DNA of 64,000 nt from Paratinospora sagittata (taxonomy: Eukaryota; Streptophyta; Magnoliopsida; Ranunculales; Menispermaceae), in assembly GCA_035771175.1 (NCBI GenBank), contig CM069593.1, positions 32,004,741 to 32,068,740 on the forward strand, given 5' to 3'. Shown here piece by piece: positions 23,841 to 36,794 of this stretch. The notes beneath the pieces were generated by a model. That model was not told the DNA's origin. It made no database searches and saw only the letters and a program-made list of their open reading frames with translations. Position 1 is the first letter of the stretch. Every line of letters begins with the position of its first letter. The position numbers were made by a program, and so were the translations under genes.

Positions 23841-25146
23841 TTAACCCTCTTTACCACTTCTTAAGGTAATGACCTTGCGTTGTTCTTTTGGATTTATCTC
23901 TGTATTGCCTGGAAAAGTATTGTTACTCTGTTGTGCACTCATTTGTGTAGCCACTTGCCCAACTTGAGTCTCCAAATTCTTCACAGAGACACCCAAGTTG
24001 CTCACTTGGCTCATGATACTCATTTGATTAGCCATGTGAGCCGCCAATTCATCTAACTTTGATTCATTCTTGGTGAACCTCTTGTTTGAATCATTCAAGA
24101 AAGTTGTCATTGCTTCTTCAAGGCTTGATCTCTTCTCTTGAACTTGATTGTGAAACCTAGGCGGTGGTTGCAACACATTTCTATTATTTGAATATGAGAA
24201 ATTTTCATGGTTGCGCAAAGCCAGATAATAATGGTTAGGGACTTGATTAGAGTTTTTCCCTTTGTTCTCTTTATAATTATAGAGGCGATTGTCCACAAAC
24301 TGGCATTGCTCATCTTGACCAACCAAGTGTGCTACCGCAATGGATTCAATAGATGATAAAGACGAGGAAGCTCTTTGAAGATTGGAAACCTTGTCACTTA
24401 AAGCCGCCATATGGTGTAACATGGTAAACATTTGGGCTGATAAAGCTGTTATCTGATCTACCTCATGCATAGCAGCAACTTTCTTCACGCTTGTCCCTTG
24501 TATTCTCATATGTGCTTGATGCCATCTCTTCAAATAGCATGTGTGCTTCATTTGTTGTTTTCCCCATAAGAGAACCACCCGCTGCAACATCAACTAGAGT
24601 CCTTGTAGGCCCTGTCATGGCATTGTAGAACATCTGAATTTGAAGCTACTCTTGATATCCATGTTGGGGACACCTTCTCAACCAGTCCTTGAATCTCTCC
24701 TAATATTCATATTATGACTCAGACTCCAACTGTTGAAATTGGCCTATTTCAGCTCTCAATTGTGTTATTCTAGCCGATGTGAAGAACTTCTGAATGAACT
24801 TCTGTACCATCTCATCCCATGTGGAGATACGTCCCGGAGTTAAGCTATGCAACCATGACTTTGCCTTGTTTCTCAATGAGAATGGAAATAACCTCAATTT
24901 GATTTGTTCCTCACTTACACCATTAATCTTGACAATATCACACATTTCCAAAAATGTTTTGATGTGTACAGTAGGATCTTCATGTGGAGCTCCTCCAAAC
25001 TGATGTTGTTGGACCATGGTGATTAAGGCAGGCTTCAACTCAAAGTTATTTGCATTGATAGGTAACCTTACAATGCCAGAATAGTTATTATTCACCGCCG
25101 GTCTGAAATAGTCTCTCAAAGGCAATTGATTGTTCTCTTCAGCCAT
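23841..25146 (-). pseudogene. Athila gag
   Basis: Two open stretches on the - strand: 25146-24712, starting MAEENNQLPLRDYFRPAV and holding the retrotransposon gag core (KLRLFPFSLRNKAKSWLHSL, TWDEMVQKFIQKFF), and 24593-23841, a Q/S/N-rich region with LGVSVKNLETQVGQVA and ending ITLRSGKE. Between them (24594-24711) stops interrupt, including one in the 'RFKDWLRRCPQHG'-like segment. The gag family match is clear. Its role would be capsid formation. Confidence 0.85.
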
Positions 25147-25390
25147 GTTTGGTTCTTCAACTCTTCTTTCCCTTCATAACCTCGCAAAAGTTCTTTCAAT
25201 TTTGGAATCAAGAGGCACAAGTTCACCACTTTTAGTCTTTCACATCAACCACTCTCTATCTAACAAGAAAAGAGAGTAACAATTTGGAAATAACAAATAA
25301 AAGGTAAACAATAAAAAATAAAAGAAATACCTAAATTAAGATCAAAACTAATTTGTAATGGTATTAATAACAGAAAAATTTGGCACTATC

Positions 25391-25406
25391 CCTGGCAGCT
25401 GCACCA
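25391..25406 (-). other. Athila primer binding site
   Basis: On the - strand TGGTGCAGCTGCCAGG, six bases inside the LTR edge. It is a diverged form of the TGGCGCCGTTGCCGGG site usual for Athila elements. The CpG-to-TpG/CpA type differences fit methylation decay. Confidence 0.6.
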
Positions 25407-25412
25407 AAAACT

Positions 25413-27024
25413 TGATAGCGTAAATTTAATTCCCAAGCTTACGAATATCAAGTTATAATACCTATGGTCTGTGGGTTATCGTATCCACAGAGATAATCAA
25501 ATTAGCTATTAAAAATGCCAAAACTACTAAAGTGTTGATCTTATCTAAGCTATCAAAATGTGATGATTAAGTGTGCTAAAAATTGAAATAGCTAAAATTA
25601 GAAATTAAACTAACAATTAAACAGATATTTAGAGAAAATAAATGGATAGAGATTATTAGATAGTTGATTTCACTATGTTGATCTATATGGGTGTCAAAAG
25701 ATAATGTTGTTGATTCAATTCTTAAGTTTATAAATCATGAATCCAAAATTGTTTAAACCCTTCTCTCGAATGCAAATTCAAACACCTATGCTTCAATTGC
25801 TAATCCCCTCTCTCGAATGTAAATTAACAATTAAACATGCATTAAGACCTAAGATTCAATTTAAATGATTTCAAAGGGGTTGTAGGTCTCTCGACTCAAT
25901 ACAAACTCCCTAGGTTTCAATTCACTTGTTCAAACTTGAAAACACCTCTCTCGAGTGTAAGAATTCGAATCTAAATTCATCCAACAAGTGGCCAACAAGT
26001 TGCAAGCATTAAGTATGGAGAATTGAAAATAAACAAGTCAAATTGCTCAACAACACAAAAATAATGATTATCAACCCATATGTCTCAACGTAGATTCATC
26101 AAACCCTTTAATAGAAATGTTTAGTTCATCATCAAAGTCAAGAATACAAGAGAGAAATTAAAGAGAAGAGACATGAATACAATAAGTATGGAACAAGAAA
26201 TGAACTTAAAACCCCCTTTTGAGTGTTTCTCCTTCTTCTTCTCCCTTTGAAAAGTTTAGCAACTTGTTCTCTTCTTCAATTTCTTTTGCTACTGTTTCTC
26301 TCTATTCCTTACTGTATACTCTATACGGCTACTGTTCCTCCCTACACTCTAACGTCTACTGTATTCTTCTCAAAAACTCAAATCATCCTCTTTTAAAACC
26401 CTAAGAAGTGAATTTATAAATCCAAATGCAAAAAGACAAAAACAGCCCCAACGCACAAAGGGCACAAGTTGCCCAAGTAGCGCCGCAGCGCAAATGCCCT
26501 TCTATCGGAGTGTCGCGGCACCCAGACAACACTTCTTCTGCTCTTTTTTCAATTGTTGTACTTAGCCAATTTTTTCTCTCTTTTTGGTCGTTTCTCTTTC
26601 GTGCTCTTCTTTCATATGGCCTTGACACCATTTGATCCGCATTACTCACTTTTAGGCTCTTTATTCACCTACAAGACAAAACAGAAAACACAAATAAATG
26701 ATCTATATTATGTGCAAGTATGTATTAACATGTAATTCTATATGCACTATGTATAGCTTGTAAAATATTGACAAAATTAATATAAAAAGGATGCAATTGA
26801 CTTTAGGAAAAATACCTAAAAATCATTATTATTTTCCTAAACTAGACTAATGTATTTTATTCATGAAAATCACTAAAACTAACTTATAAAACTCCTAAAA
26901 ATATCTAAATGAACCTAAAACACTAAATGAACTTATTAATGCAAATATATCTAAAAACTACTAAATGCACCTCCAAACCTATGAACTTAACATGTAAAAT
27001 ACTAATCTAAAACTCAACTTATCA
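25413..27024 (-). mobile_element. Athila 5' LTR (1,612 bp)
   Basis: Bounded by TGATAGCGTAAATTT and CTCAACTTATCA on the + strand, next to the primer binding site. It resembles the LTR at 1019-2454 in layout, with 'ctctctcgaatg' strings (25760-25960) and a GC-rich block (26460-26525, 'gtagcgccgcagcgcaaatg', 'tgtcgcggcaccc'). Reading frames inside it are short and unsupported. Confidence 0.75.
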
Positions 27025-27136
27025 ACTGCGCACTTTATCTGTTTAATTATTTTAACCGTAAGATAACACGAAAATCCGTCAAGTCCAATTCACCCCCCCC
27101 CCCCCCCCGGTCTTGGACTATAATATTGGGCCAACA
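27025..27136 (+). mobile_element. Sirevirus LTR end fragment with poly-C run
   Basis: The + strand reads 'aagtccaattcacccc...ggtcttggactataatattgggccaaca', the reverse complement of the usual Sirevirus LTR edge (TGTTGGCCC...). It is cut on the left by the Athila LTR. It contains an uninterrupted run of 16 C (27093-27108) where other copies have 6-8. Confidence 0.7.
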
Positions 27137-27921
27137 TACACTTCCCCCATTACGCTTACCTACGCATTATCCGTCACAAATCTTTCCACCCTTACATTCC
27201 TCAATAATAAAAAGCCTTTTCCCCGAACTACTTATCTAAGTGACTCTAGGAACGCATTTCCCAAAGGAACAAGTTAGTGGAAAGACAAATCAAAGCCAAG
27301 GTATTTAATCCAAAATACCTAAGGCAATCTGATGCATAAAAATTCATGTTCATGATCATAAATACTATGCACATATATAATAGAATGCATATCATTCAAC
27401 AAACCAATTTCATAGAAATACAATAACATAAATGGAGAAATAAAGTGAGAAATACTCACAACCAACCACTAGCCAATTAACCAAGCCAAAAACCCTCAAA
27501 TTCGCCAATCAAATCACAATGGCCTGAAATGAATAAAATTCACATAACATAGATCAATTCCAAGGCCAACCAAGGCCAATTGCACAAATTCCACCAATCA
27601 TGCTCTCAACACCCAATCTCTACAATTCAACTCTAAACAGATCTAATCCACTCATAATTGGATTAGAAACACTAAATACACATTAAAATCACAAGGGTTT
27701 CCATTAAAACCCACATGCATGATCAAATCAATTTTAAAATCCAAGCTCATCAATTTCATGGAAAACCACCATTAAAGCATGTAAAAATACTCTAATTAAT
27801 GGAATTCAAGCTTAAGGTTAGGGTTTACAATCTCAAAACCCTAACTTTACACCATAAAAAAAAAAATGCATGCCATCCAAATACCATTCAAAGGCTGAAA
27901 ATCACAACAAGAAGCAAAACC
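27137..27921 (-). mobile_element. Gypsy-type LTR fragment (TGTAACRACCC family), left part
   Basis: On the - strand it matches the LTR at 49434-51585 in order: 'cattgtttctaatccaatt', the 'gcatgcatgtgggtttt' and 'ttcggggaaaagg' blocks. It continues across the large Sirevirus insertion to 42763-43405, and the join is marked by the duplicated AAACC. Its own distal end, beyond about 50830 in the other copy, is missing. Confidence 0.75.
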
Positions 27922-29999
27922 TATTGGCCTAGTATTATAGTCCAAGAGGGCAGGTGAATTGGACTTGCCAGATTTTCACGTTACCTTTCAAATAATATAA
28001 TTAAACACATAAAGTGTGCAATAGGTAATAATCAAAATATAAACAAATACAGGAAAGATAATTGGACATAGAGATTTAGAGTGGTTCGGTTCCCCTAGAA
28101 CCTACGTCCCCTACCCGATCACCACGATCAGGATTTTCCAATACACTATTGGATAGTCAACTTACAAGCGTGACTAGAAGCCGTTTACACTAACCAACAT
28201 AAGGACTTGGTTAGAAAGTCACACACGATAACCTACACAAGGGCTCGGTTAGAAAACCGCATACTAACCAACACACGGACTGGGTTAGAAAGCCACACCC
28301 TAGCCTACACAAAGGCTTGGCTAGAAAGCCACACTGTAACCAACTTACGGGTGTGGTTACGAACCGTACAATATATGGTATAAATCCCAAGTTGACAAAC
28401 ACGTCAACGATACATCAAAATTACAAAATATATAGATAAGTGTTCTACAACATTCTCAACAATATTCAGCAGACAATCTTGAATGAGTAAACACCACTAT
28501 TCAAACCAATAATCAATACCACAAGATGTTTATGAAACCACTAAACAAGATATAATGATATGAAGATCAAAATAGGGCTTCACACACAATAATCAAAACG
28601 AAATCAGTTTTCAAGATGTTAACATAAGCACAAAACTAATTTGCTCAAACAAAATCACAAGAATCGAGTTAGAGAAATTTTACCCCACTTGGGTAAGGTT
28701 GAAACTCAATGATTGTTCAAGTGTGATGTTGGATGAGAATACCACGTTCAAGAATGATCAAGACACAACAAGATGTATAGATAGCACTCAAAAACGTCTT
28801 GAACACTTGCTCAATGGAAACATACAAGTTTCACAAAGTTTTGAAAAATTTAGAGAACTTTTCGAAAGTAAGAATCAATAGATCAAATGTAGGTGAATTT
28901 TTGCTTTGAAAAAGGTTTAAAATCACTCGAGAACTTGTTTTGGACTTCCAGAAATACTAGGATGAAAATCGCACAAGTTCTCTAAGTTTTGCAAAAGTTG
29001 CTCTTCAAATGAGCAAGTGTGGTATTTATAAAAAAAAAACACCACATCGAGCACAGGAACGCGTTCCTCAACGAAGAAGCGCGTTTTTGTTTTGAAATCT
29101 GAAAAATAAAATTTTTCTCCAATTAAGGAGTGCGTTCCTCAATATGTCCGTTAGGCATAGGAACGTGTTCCACCATTAAGAACCACTAACTCTATAAAAT
29201 TTCTTATTTTTTCCTTGACAACAGGAGTGCGTTCCTACTTAAAGGAGCGCGTTCCTTTTTTCCTAATCAAAAAATCCTAACTCTCGAGAAAAACCACAGG
29301 AGCGAGTTCCTTAAACTCTGATAAAAAAAATACTGAGTTTCGGTAAAATGCTCAGCAGCGCGTTGCTTAAGAGAAAAACGCGTTCCTTCACTATGAAGTG
29401 AAAGAAACCCGATTTTTTTTCATAATGAGTTTAGAACATTGTTAAATACATAGATTAACTTTAAAAGTAATTTTTGAAAAGATTAAAATATAATTGACAA
29501 GTTAAATACGTGTAAATCAATGGACTAAGCATATGATTGAGACATTCAAAATAGTACAAGTGAAACGATGAAACCATGCAAAGTTGGTAAATTCAATGCA
29601 TGTTAAACAATGATAAAAATATGAACGATAAACAATTTTAACTAAGTGTGATTGCATAATTACCATACTAATGTGTGTGCATGCATGATTAATAATATAA
29701 TAGTGTATATACATGAGTATGATAAATTATATGTATGATTTTCGAAAAGATGCAAATCATATTGTGGTTGGAACATGTAAATGTTACTCCATAGCACTAA
29801 GATTCTAAATAAGAAATACAACCATAAAGCTCTTGAATCTTCGTACAGTGTTGTTTCTTCCACATGCTTTGATAGACTAGTTGAATCCATTTAATATAGT
29901 TAGTTAGCACTAAAACAACTACGTCAAAGAGATTAGTGATCACAGATATGTTGTTTGTAATCATCAAAACAAAACAAGGTGGGAATAGTTACATCAACA
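27922..29999 (-). mobile_element. Sirevirus family B 3' LTR (2,078 bp)
   Basis: On the - strand it runs from TGTTGATGTAACTATTCCC to GGCCAATA (the last TA is a mutated CA). The AAAAAATGGGGAGAT polypurine tract precedes it, and AAACC follows. It contains the 'ggcttggttagaaagccac' array (28200-28340) and, at 29040-29390, about ten copies of the motif 'aggagcgcgttcct' and variants. Confidence 0.9.
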
Positions 30000-30000
30000 A

Positions 30001-30018
30001 TCTCCCCATTTTTTTTTA
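30001..30018 (-). other. Sirevirus polypurine tract
   Basis: On the - strand a run of A followed by TGGGGAGA, one base from the start of the 3' LTR. It is the expected plus-strand primer site and fixes the element's orientation. Confidence 0.8.
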
Positions 30019-30528
30019 TGATTTCAAACAAATTCAATATTGGCCTGATTGAAGCAAGAAGCATGATTTCTCGAGTGAGTTAATAAGTGAAATGAATGAT
30101 TATATCATGCAACTTTTAAGAATATACCACTTAATAAAAGATTTAACATTCAATAACATGTAGACAATAGGCAATCAAATACCAATAAAAACATATTTAG
30201 ACAGATGTGATCATGTAAGCACAGATAACTGAACATACTCAAGCACGTGTGATCAACAGTATCAAAATGTACGTGTATAACAATATATAAGATACAGACA
30301 TATACATATAATCCAATAAAAGTAATTGAGAGAATACATAGAAAATTTCCAATATATATCCAACATCCCAAAACTCCCCCTGAGTATGTGCACATAATGA
30401 TCCAGTCAATTAGACCAATCATACTAATTTCTCCCCCTTTTGAAACATCAAAAAGAAGGTATGCCTAAGACGGAGGTGACAATGGTAGCGACAAATGAGG
30501 TAGGAGTGGTGGAGTGATAGATAATCAA
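30019..30528 (-). mobile_element. Sirevirus 3' untranslated region
   Basis: Non-coding stretch between the end of the RNase H frame and the polypurine tract. It includes 'ctcccccttttgaaacatc', shared with the element at about 690. The reading frame on the - strand at 30150-30422 has no recognisable domain. Confidence 0.6.
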
Positions 30529-33126
30529 TTAAGCACTTGGCAAGTTTGAAAAGTCAAACATGCCCAATTCTCGCCTTATATCTAAAAATTGATCTTCAGC
30601 CAAAGGCTTAGCAAAGATGTCAGCTAACTGATCTTTAGTTCCAACATGAATCAATTTCACATCTCCACGTTGCACATGATCTCGAAGAAAATGAGGTATA
30701 ATTTTAATGTGTTTCGTTTGAGGGTGCATTACAGGATTTTTGGAAATGTTTATAGCATTTGTATTATCACAATAAATTTTCGCACATTGGATATTGATTT
30801 GATAATTTGAAAGTTGTTGTTTTAGATATATCACTTGAGCACAATAACTTCCAATTGCAGCATATTCAGCCTCTACTGTGGATAATGCCACTGAGTTTTG
30901 TTTCTTGCTAAACCAAGAAATGAGTGAATCACCCATGAAGTGACAAAATTCTGAGGTACTTTTTCGATCTGTTAGACTTCCGGCATAGTCGGAATCAACA
31001 ACGAATGTTCCATTTTTCATCTGCTTAATTTGTAAACCAAGGAAGTAGTTTAATTCTCCCATCATGCTCATTTCAAAATCACTTGTCATGATAGAGGAAA
31101 ATTCATCACACAAGATCTTTCTTGATGCACCAAAGATAATGTCGTCAACATAGATTGCACTAGAAGCATATCATTATCTTTGCATTTAATGAATAAGGTT
31201 GGATCAAGGGTCCCTTTCTTGAAGTTATGATTTAGGTGGAATGGGCTAAGCCTATCATACCACGCTCTAGGAGCCTACTTCAAACCATATAAAGCTTTTT
31301 TAAGTCTATAAGCATGATCAGGATTGTGACAGTCTTCAAAATTGGGTGGTAGCTTCACATAGACCTCTTCATTTATAAATCCATTGAAGAAAGCACTTTT
31401 GACGTCCATTTAATATAACATGAATCTATTATAGCAAGGATAAGCAAGTAATAATCTGATTGCTTCTAATCTTGCTACTGGAGCAAAAGTTTCTTCATAG
31501 TCAATTCCTTTTCTTTATTGTAACCCTAAGCTACTAATCTTGTTTTGCTTTTGACTGTGATTCTTTTCTCATCTTTCATGTTCCTAAACACCTATTTGGT
31601 TCCAATAACACTTTGGTGTTCTGGCTTAGGTACAAGATCTCATACCTTGTTTTTAGTGAAGTTTCTCAACCCTTCTTGCATAGCAAGACTCCAGTTTTCA
31701 TCAGCTAAAGCTTCTTCTATCTTAGTAGGCTCAATCCGGGATACAAAAGCTACATGTTCTTGATCTCTAAGTAAAGCTCTAGTTGTTACGCCTAGGTTTG
31801 GATCACTTACGATCTAATCTTGAGGGTGACCTAAAAGCAACCTAATGTTCTTAGGTGGTTCAACAACTGGTTTAGCTTGGGGTTCACTAGATTCATGTTT
31901 GACAGGTTTGTTAGTTATGATTTCATCATCATCATCATCATCTATTTTAACCTGTTCTACTTTATTTTCTAGAGTCATTCTAGGGTCAAATTCATCAAAT
32001 TTAACATGTATTAATTCTTCTACGATTTTTGTAGATTTATTGAATACCCTATAAGCTCCGCTATGAGATGCATACCCTAAAAATATACCAATATCAGACT
32101 TAGGGTCAAATTTATCAAGATTGTCTTTATCATTTAAGAAATAACATTAGCAACCAAAGACTTTTAAGTGATTGAGTTTAGGAGTTCTACCCTTTCAAAG
32201 TTCATAAGGAGTTTTGTTTCGTTTTCTCCTAACCATCACTCTATTCATGACATAGCAAGCAGTATTTATAGCTTCATCCCAAAAGTATTTTGCTACATCA
32301 TACTCACATAACATTGTTCCGCACATTTCTTGAAGGGATCTATTTTTCCTTTCAACAACTTCATTCTGTTAAGGAGTTCTGAGGGTTGAAAGGTGATGGG
32401 TGTATCCTTACTTGTTGTAACCTTACTTGTTGTAAAAGTCTTTAAGACTTTTGCTTACAAACTCCCCACCTCGATCACTTCTAATGACAGTGATCTTGTA
32501 TCCCTTTTCATTTTCAACACGAGCAAAATTTCACAAATATATCATATACATCACTCTTATGTGCAAGAAAGTAAACTCATGTATAACGAGTAAAATCATC
32601 AACAATCACAAGACAATAAGATTTTTCACCTAAGCTTTATGGTCGAGTTGGTCCAAACAGGTTCATATGGACAAATTCAAGAACCCTTGTGATTAAGCTT
32701 TCGATCTTACTTTTGAAAGAATATCTTGTATGTTTGCCTCACCTACTCTATCTTTCAAGTATATTCCTTTAAGAAGGCCTCTAGCTAGGTTAAGTTTTGC
32801 CAACTTTGAAATGTTTTCCATCCCAACATGAGCTAGTCTCCTATGCCAAAGCCAAGCATCATTTTGTTCAATAGCACTTAAACATGAAATATTTTGATCA
32901 CACAATTCATGCAAATTTGTAGTATAAACATCCTGAGATCTATATGCAATGAATGCAACATTTTTATTTTCATGCTTAATAAGGCACCGATTTGCTTCAA
33001 ACGAAATGAAAAATCCCTTGTCACATAATTGACTAATGCTCAAGACACCGACGATTTTTCCTTTGTTGTTTTCACCAAATGTTACGACACCTCCATCTTT
33101 GCGAACCATGCTCAGGAAATTTGATT
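30529..33126 (-). pseudogene. Sirevirus pol remnant: pre-integrase, integrase, RT, RNase H
   Basis: On the - strand: pre-integrase with WLWHRRLAHVGMENISKL (near 32850), integrase strings VHMNLFGPT (the expected catalytic Asp replaced by Asn), VIRSDRGGEF and QNEVVERKNR (32650-32330), a region with TTRALLRDQ and IEPTKIEEALADENW, RT with IYVDDIIFGAS near 31145, and finally a 194-residue frame (31113-30529). In that last frame LNYFLGLQIKQMKNGTFV is joined straight to DSDYAGSLTDRKSTSEF. About 140 residues usual between these are missing without loss of frame. RNase H (ISWFSKKQNSVALSTVEAEY, YCDNTNAINISKNP, THHIK-like) is otherwise whole. Many stops elsewhere. Confidence 0.9.
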
Positions 33127-34750
33127 TGTAGCGCCCGTACTTGAGGATGACGTCATTTTTACCCATAGAGTACTTGTATACGTGTACGTATACGTATTTG
33201 ATGCTCGATGCATGTTGGTTTGAGTGTCTTTGCATGCTTTTAAGTTGTTTAATGTGTGCGTAAAGTTTCGGAATGATCGAAGACCAGTTCAACGTTAAAA
33301 CATATCAAAAATAGTGTTTTGGATTAGTAAAGCTATGTCACTGATTACATCAATGGCCTGATCTTCTAGATCTGTGTTCCGATTGAGCTGAAATGTTTTC
33401 AGGTTATTTTTATCTGGGATTTTGACCTAGACTAAGTCAATTGATGAAATTGACATGGGGACTAGTCTAATTGACCCTAATTATGATTGAATGCCTTGTA
33501 TTATGTTGGTTGGATCGTGGGATCAACCTATTGCAATCATTTGGGTTAAGTATGGTTTATTTATATATTAAATGGGTTGACAGAGCAATATGGATTAGCT
33601 CATGAGTACAACCATTTTAGAGTCTTAAATTGGCTATTGAATTGGGGTTAGACATGGTTGAATAGCATGCTTGTGGAATGATTTTTAGTGATGAATGAAC
33701 CATGTATTATGCAGGGATTTTGATTGATCTAAGATACCCAATTAAGCCAATTGGAGGTTAAGGTGCATAAGAGTGTTTTGGTGCATTCTAGTACTTCTTG
33801 TGGTTGGATTTGGATTGGCTAAGTCTAGCCAATCGATTTGTGAGTGTTTCTTTACTTGTTGGTTTCTATATGTGGCATTGTAGTATAAAGTGTTTTCATG
33901 AAATGTATTTGAGCATAGTCCAATTGAGTTAGCAATTTGGGTTGGATCTCCTAGTTGGGATTTTCTTCAGAAAATCTCGTAAGTCTAGGGGTGATCCCCA
34001 GTTGTGGACCTTGCATAGGATTTTATGACTTGTGTAGATAGGATCGCCTAGACATGGTATTTGTCTTGGTGGGCTGATCCTATTAGCTACACAACCCCAG
34101 AAATCCTATTAGAATACGAATATTGTTTGGTCCTTGATCACCCTTGCTCAGGAGCTGTTAGGATTGCATTTGCATGTTTAGAAAATGATATGCATTGGCT
34201 TGGTTATGACATTATTTTTGGCATGTATGTAATCTTGTATTTATCCATGTTGTTTAAATGGCTTTAATGATCTTGCGTTGTTTTACCTAAATGTATATAT
34301 ATGTTTCCACTTGTAGAAAGCACTCGCTAAGCTTGTTGTAGCTCACTCCTCATTCTTATCATTTCAGGTTCGGATTGGAAGGGGAAGGGAAAGGCTTAGC
34401 TGTGGAGCATTTCCCTGTATTTTGTAATGTACGTGTTTTAGTACTTTTCTGCATTTTGATAAATTGTACTATATAACACCTAATGTTTATACTTAACACA
34501 TAGATGGGTTGTATTTTATGGTTGAGTACAATTTTGTATATTTTTAACATTATGGACTTAGAAAATTTTATGGTTGTCATTTTGGGAATGTAATTTATAT
34601 TGATGATCTAATTATGTCCATGTGTTTTGATGTTGTATGTTGGAATTATGGTGTGTTATTAGAAGGCCAACGGGACGTCGAGTGTATCAAGGGAGGGTAT
34701 ACTCGGGGGTTCCGTGTCGTTCATCATGTCACAAATCGTGGGTCATGACA
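33127..34750 (+). mobile_element. Solo LTR (1,624 bp) with TGATT target duplication
   Basis: Begins TGTAGCGCCCGTACTTGAGG and ends GTGGGTCATGACA, flanked by perfect TGATT (33122-33126 and 34751-34755). It splits the Sirevirus pre-integrase codons at the KSNFLSM-like site. A truncated relative on the - strand lies at 36795-37322. The lineage is not shown by the sequence; the TGTARCGCCCG opening suggests Ty3/gypsy. Confidence 0.92.
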
Positions 34751-34755
34751 TGATT

Positions 34756-35652
34756 TGTTACCAGTCATGTGTCTAAAGCATCTGCTATCCAAGTACCATA
34801 CATCATTCTTTGAAGTATCTTACACCACATAGAACAGTTTTGATTTTGGAACCCAAGTGGCCTTGGGTCCTACAAGGTTAGCCTCATTAAAAAATCTTTT
34901 TCAACCCATGCAAAACGGCTTTTCCTTTTTGTTCTAAGTGCACCTTCCTATGGTATGGCCTTCCCTATTGCAATAGTTGCAAGTAGGTCTCTTGGTCAAC
35001 AAATAGTTATATAATTTTTGTTTTGACCCTTCTGTATATCCTAACCCAGCCTTGTCAAAAGCACACCTTTGTGCTCCTAACATCATAACAAACAGTTTTT
35101 GACCGTTTGTAAACTTGTGTACCACACTTGTTATATCATCTACACTCTTTTGGAGTGTATTTCTCTCTTTTCTAAGTATTTCATAATCAATTTGGAGACT
35201 ATCTAAAACATCTTGTTGTGATTTTAATTCAACTAAGGATTCTCTTAAGCTACTTTTGAGTTCTTTTTAATTTGCCTAAAAAGTTGAAGTCTCAAACACT
35301 CAAGATCATTTTCATCATTAGAATCAAAACAGTCATCAAGAACAAGAAAGGTAGAGTCTTTTACCTCTTTATTTGCCATGAGGCACAGTACAGCCTTTCA
35401 TTACCAGTGTCTGAGTCGTTCTCGCTCCAACTGGTATCGTCCCAAGTGGCTTGTAAGACTTTCTTGTCCTTCTTCTTATAATCGAAGTACTTCTTCTTTT
35501 ATTTTGGGCACTCATTCCTCATATGTCCTGACTTGGTGCATTCGTAACATATGAGTTCGCTTGATTTAGTGCCACTTCTTTTTCCCTTAAAGTACTTTGA
35601 ACTCGATCCTCCTTTTCCTTTTCTTCTCAAGTAACTTAGCCTTTTTGTCAAC
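34756..35652 (-). pseudogene. Sirevirus gag, C-terminal part with two zinc knuckles
   Basis: On the - strand: a CCHC knuckle C-Y-E-C-x4-H-x4-C (near 35555-35510), a stop, then coiled-coil-like K/E/L-rich stretches with stops (35480-35170), then a frame at 35125-34934 ending with a second CCHC knuckle, CNYCNREGHTIGRC. It runs on into GPKATWVPKSK and the segment split by the solo LTR. Two knuckles separated by a helical region are a Sirevirus-type gag layout. The N-terminal part is at 40883-41700, beyond the nested element. Confidence 0.85.
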
Positions 35653-35657
35653 ACAGC

Positions 35658-36794
35658 TATTGGCCTAAATATGTCAAAAAAGGGGGTGAATTGGACACTT
35701 AGCAGATTTTAACATTTCTTAATAATGTGCGGAATATTGAAAGCAGATTAAACAAAGTATAGCAAATAAATACAGTAAATGTAAAAGAGACAATGCAATC
35801 AGGATTTGTAGTGGTTCGACCTTACCTACATCCACTACCTAACCTCCTCAGTTAGGATTTGTTCAAACTCCACTATGGATCTTCTTACTAGTGAGGATCA
35901 AACTGGTACACTTTCTCAACTTACGGGCATGAGAAGACAGTTACAACTTTGAGCAGCACTTGTTCTAGCCCAGTGACTAACCAGTCACTACAAACTGAAT
36001 ACAATATGAGATATGATTCCCTTCACTCATAATCAAAATGATACTTACAAAGCTTTGGATTAAACCTTTTGTTACCACTGATTCGACAAAATATGTATGA
36101 TGAAGTTCAGCTGAAAACAGGTTCAAAGAGCTTTTGTCTTCTTCAATGGATTTTGAAAATGATGAAGATGAAGATCATTCAATCCAGAACACTTGATGTT
36201 TTTTCTTTAAAAAATGATCGTAAGTTCAAGCACAAAGAGTAGTAGACTAACTTTCAAAAGTTTTTCGCACAAGTGAAAACTGTTAATACATTTTTGAATG
36301 AACATCAGTTTTTGTATTGATTCGTTGTGTTTCTACTCTAAGGGATCACATATATATAGAAATAACAGAGGCGCAATGGACTTGGTGAATTTTGGCGTTC
36401 TAGGTTATTTCAAATACAACGACTACATTCTTTCCCAAAATGGAGAGATTCAGCTCTGTGCATAATTTGGCGATAGCACCTAAATCATCTGATTATTCAC
36501 GAAAAAGGAATGTTCTGACAAAGTATTAGAACGTTCAAAAAGTTCTAAAAAAGTTGTTGTACAATTCTGAAAAGTTCTGAAAGGTTTTCGTACGGTTCTG
36601 AAAAAGTGGCTAAAAATATGTACGAGTCAGAACGGCAAAAATATAATTTCTGTCGTTTTGTTCCTTTGAAGGTGCTCATGGAGCATCAGCGTCCTACCGA
36701 ACAGTGAAGTGAGGGCATTACTGATTCATAAGCCTTCTGACTTATTTTGAGATTAAAATGACTTAAATCATGAGGGTGCTACTCGATAGTTAGC
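35658..36794 (-). mobile_element. Sirevirus family A 3' LTR, truncated
   Basis: Begins with TATTGGCCTAAATATG (first G mutated to A) and follows the LTR at 38983 closely until 'actcgatagttagc', where it stops at the join with another LTR fragment. The distal 750 bases are missing. Confidence 0.85.

Larger units (their letters stand above)
21375..27024 (-). mobile_element. Athila-type Ty3/gypsy element, 3' truncated
   Basis: On the - strand from 27024: LTR (27024-25413), primer binding site (25406-25391), gag (25146 down to about 23840), protease (23529-22966), RT (22734-21718) and RNase H (to 21375), where the hairpin cuts it. Integrase, any envelope-like region and the 3' LTR are absent. The gag opening and order fit the Athila lineage. 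All frames are broken. Confidence 0.85.

Noticed and set aside
29517..30422. Short - strand frames (29517-29714, 29660-29890, 30150-30422)
   Set aside because: They lie in the 3' LTR and untranslated region of the Sirevirus, recur only as LTR copies and have no domain.
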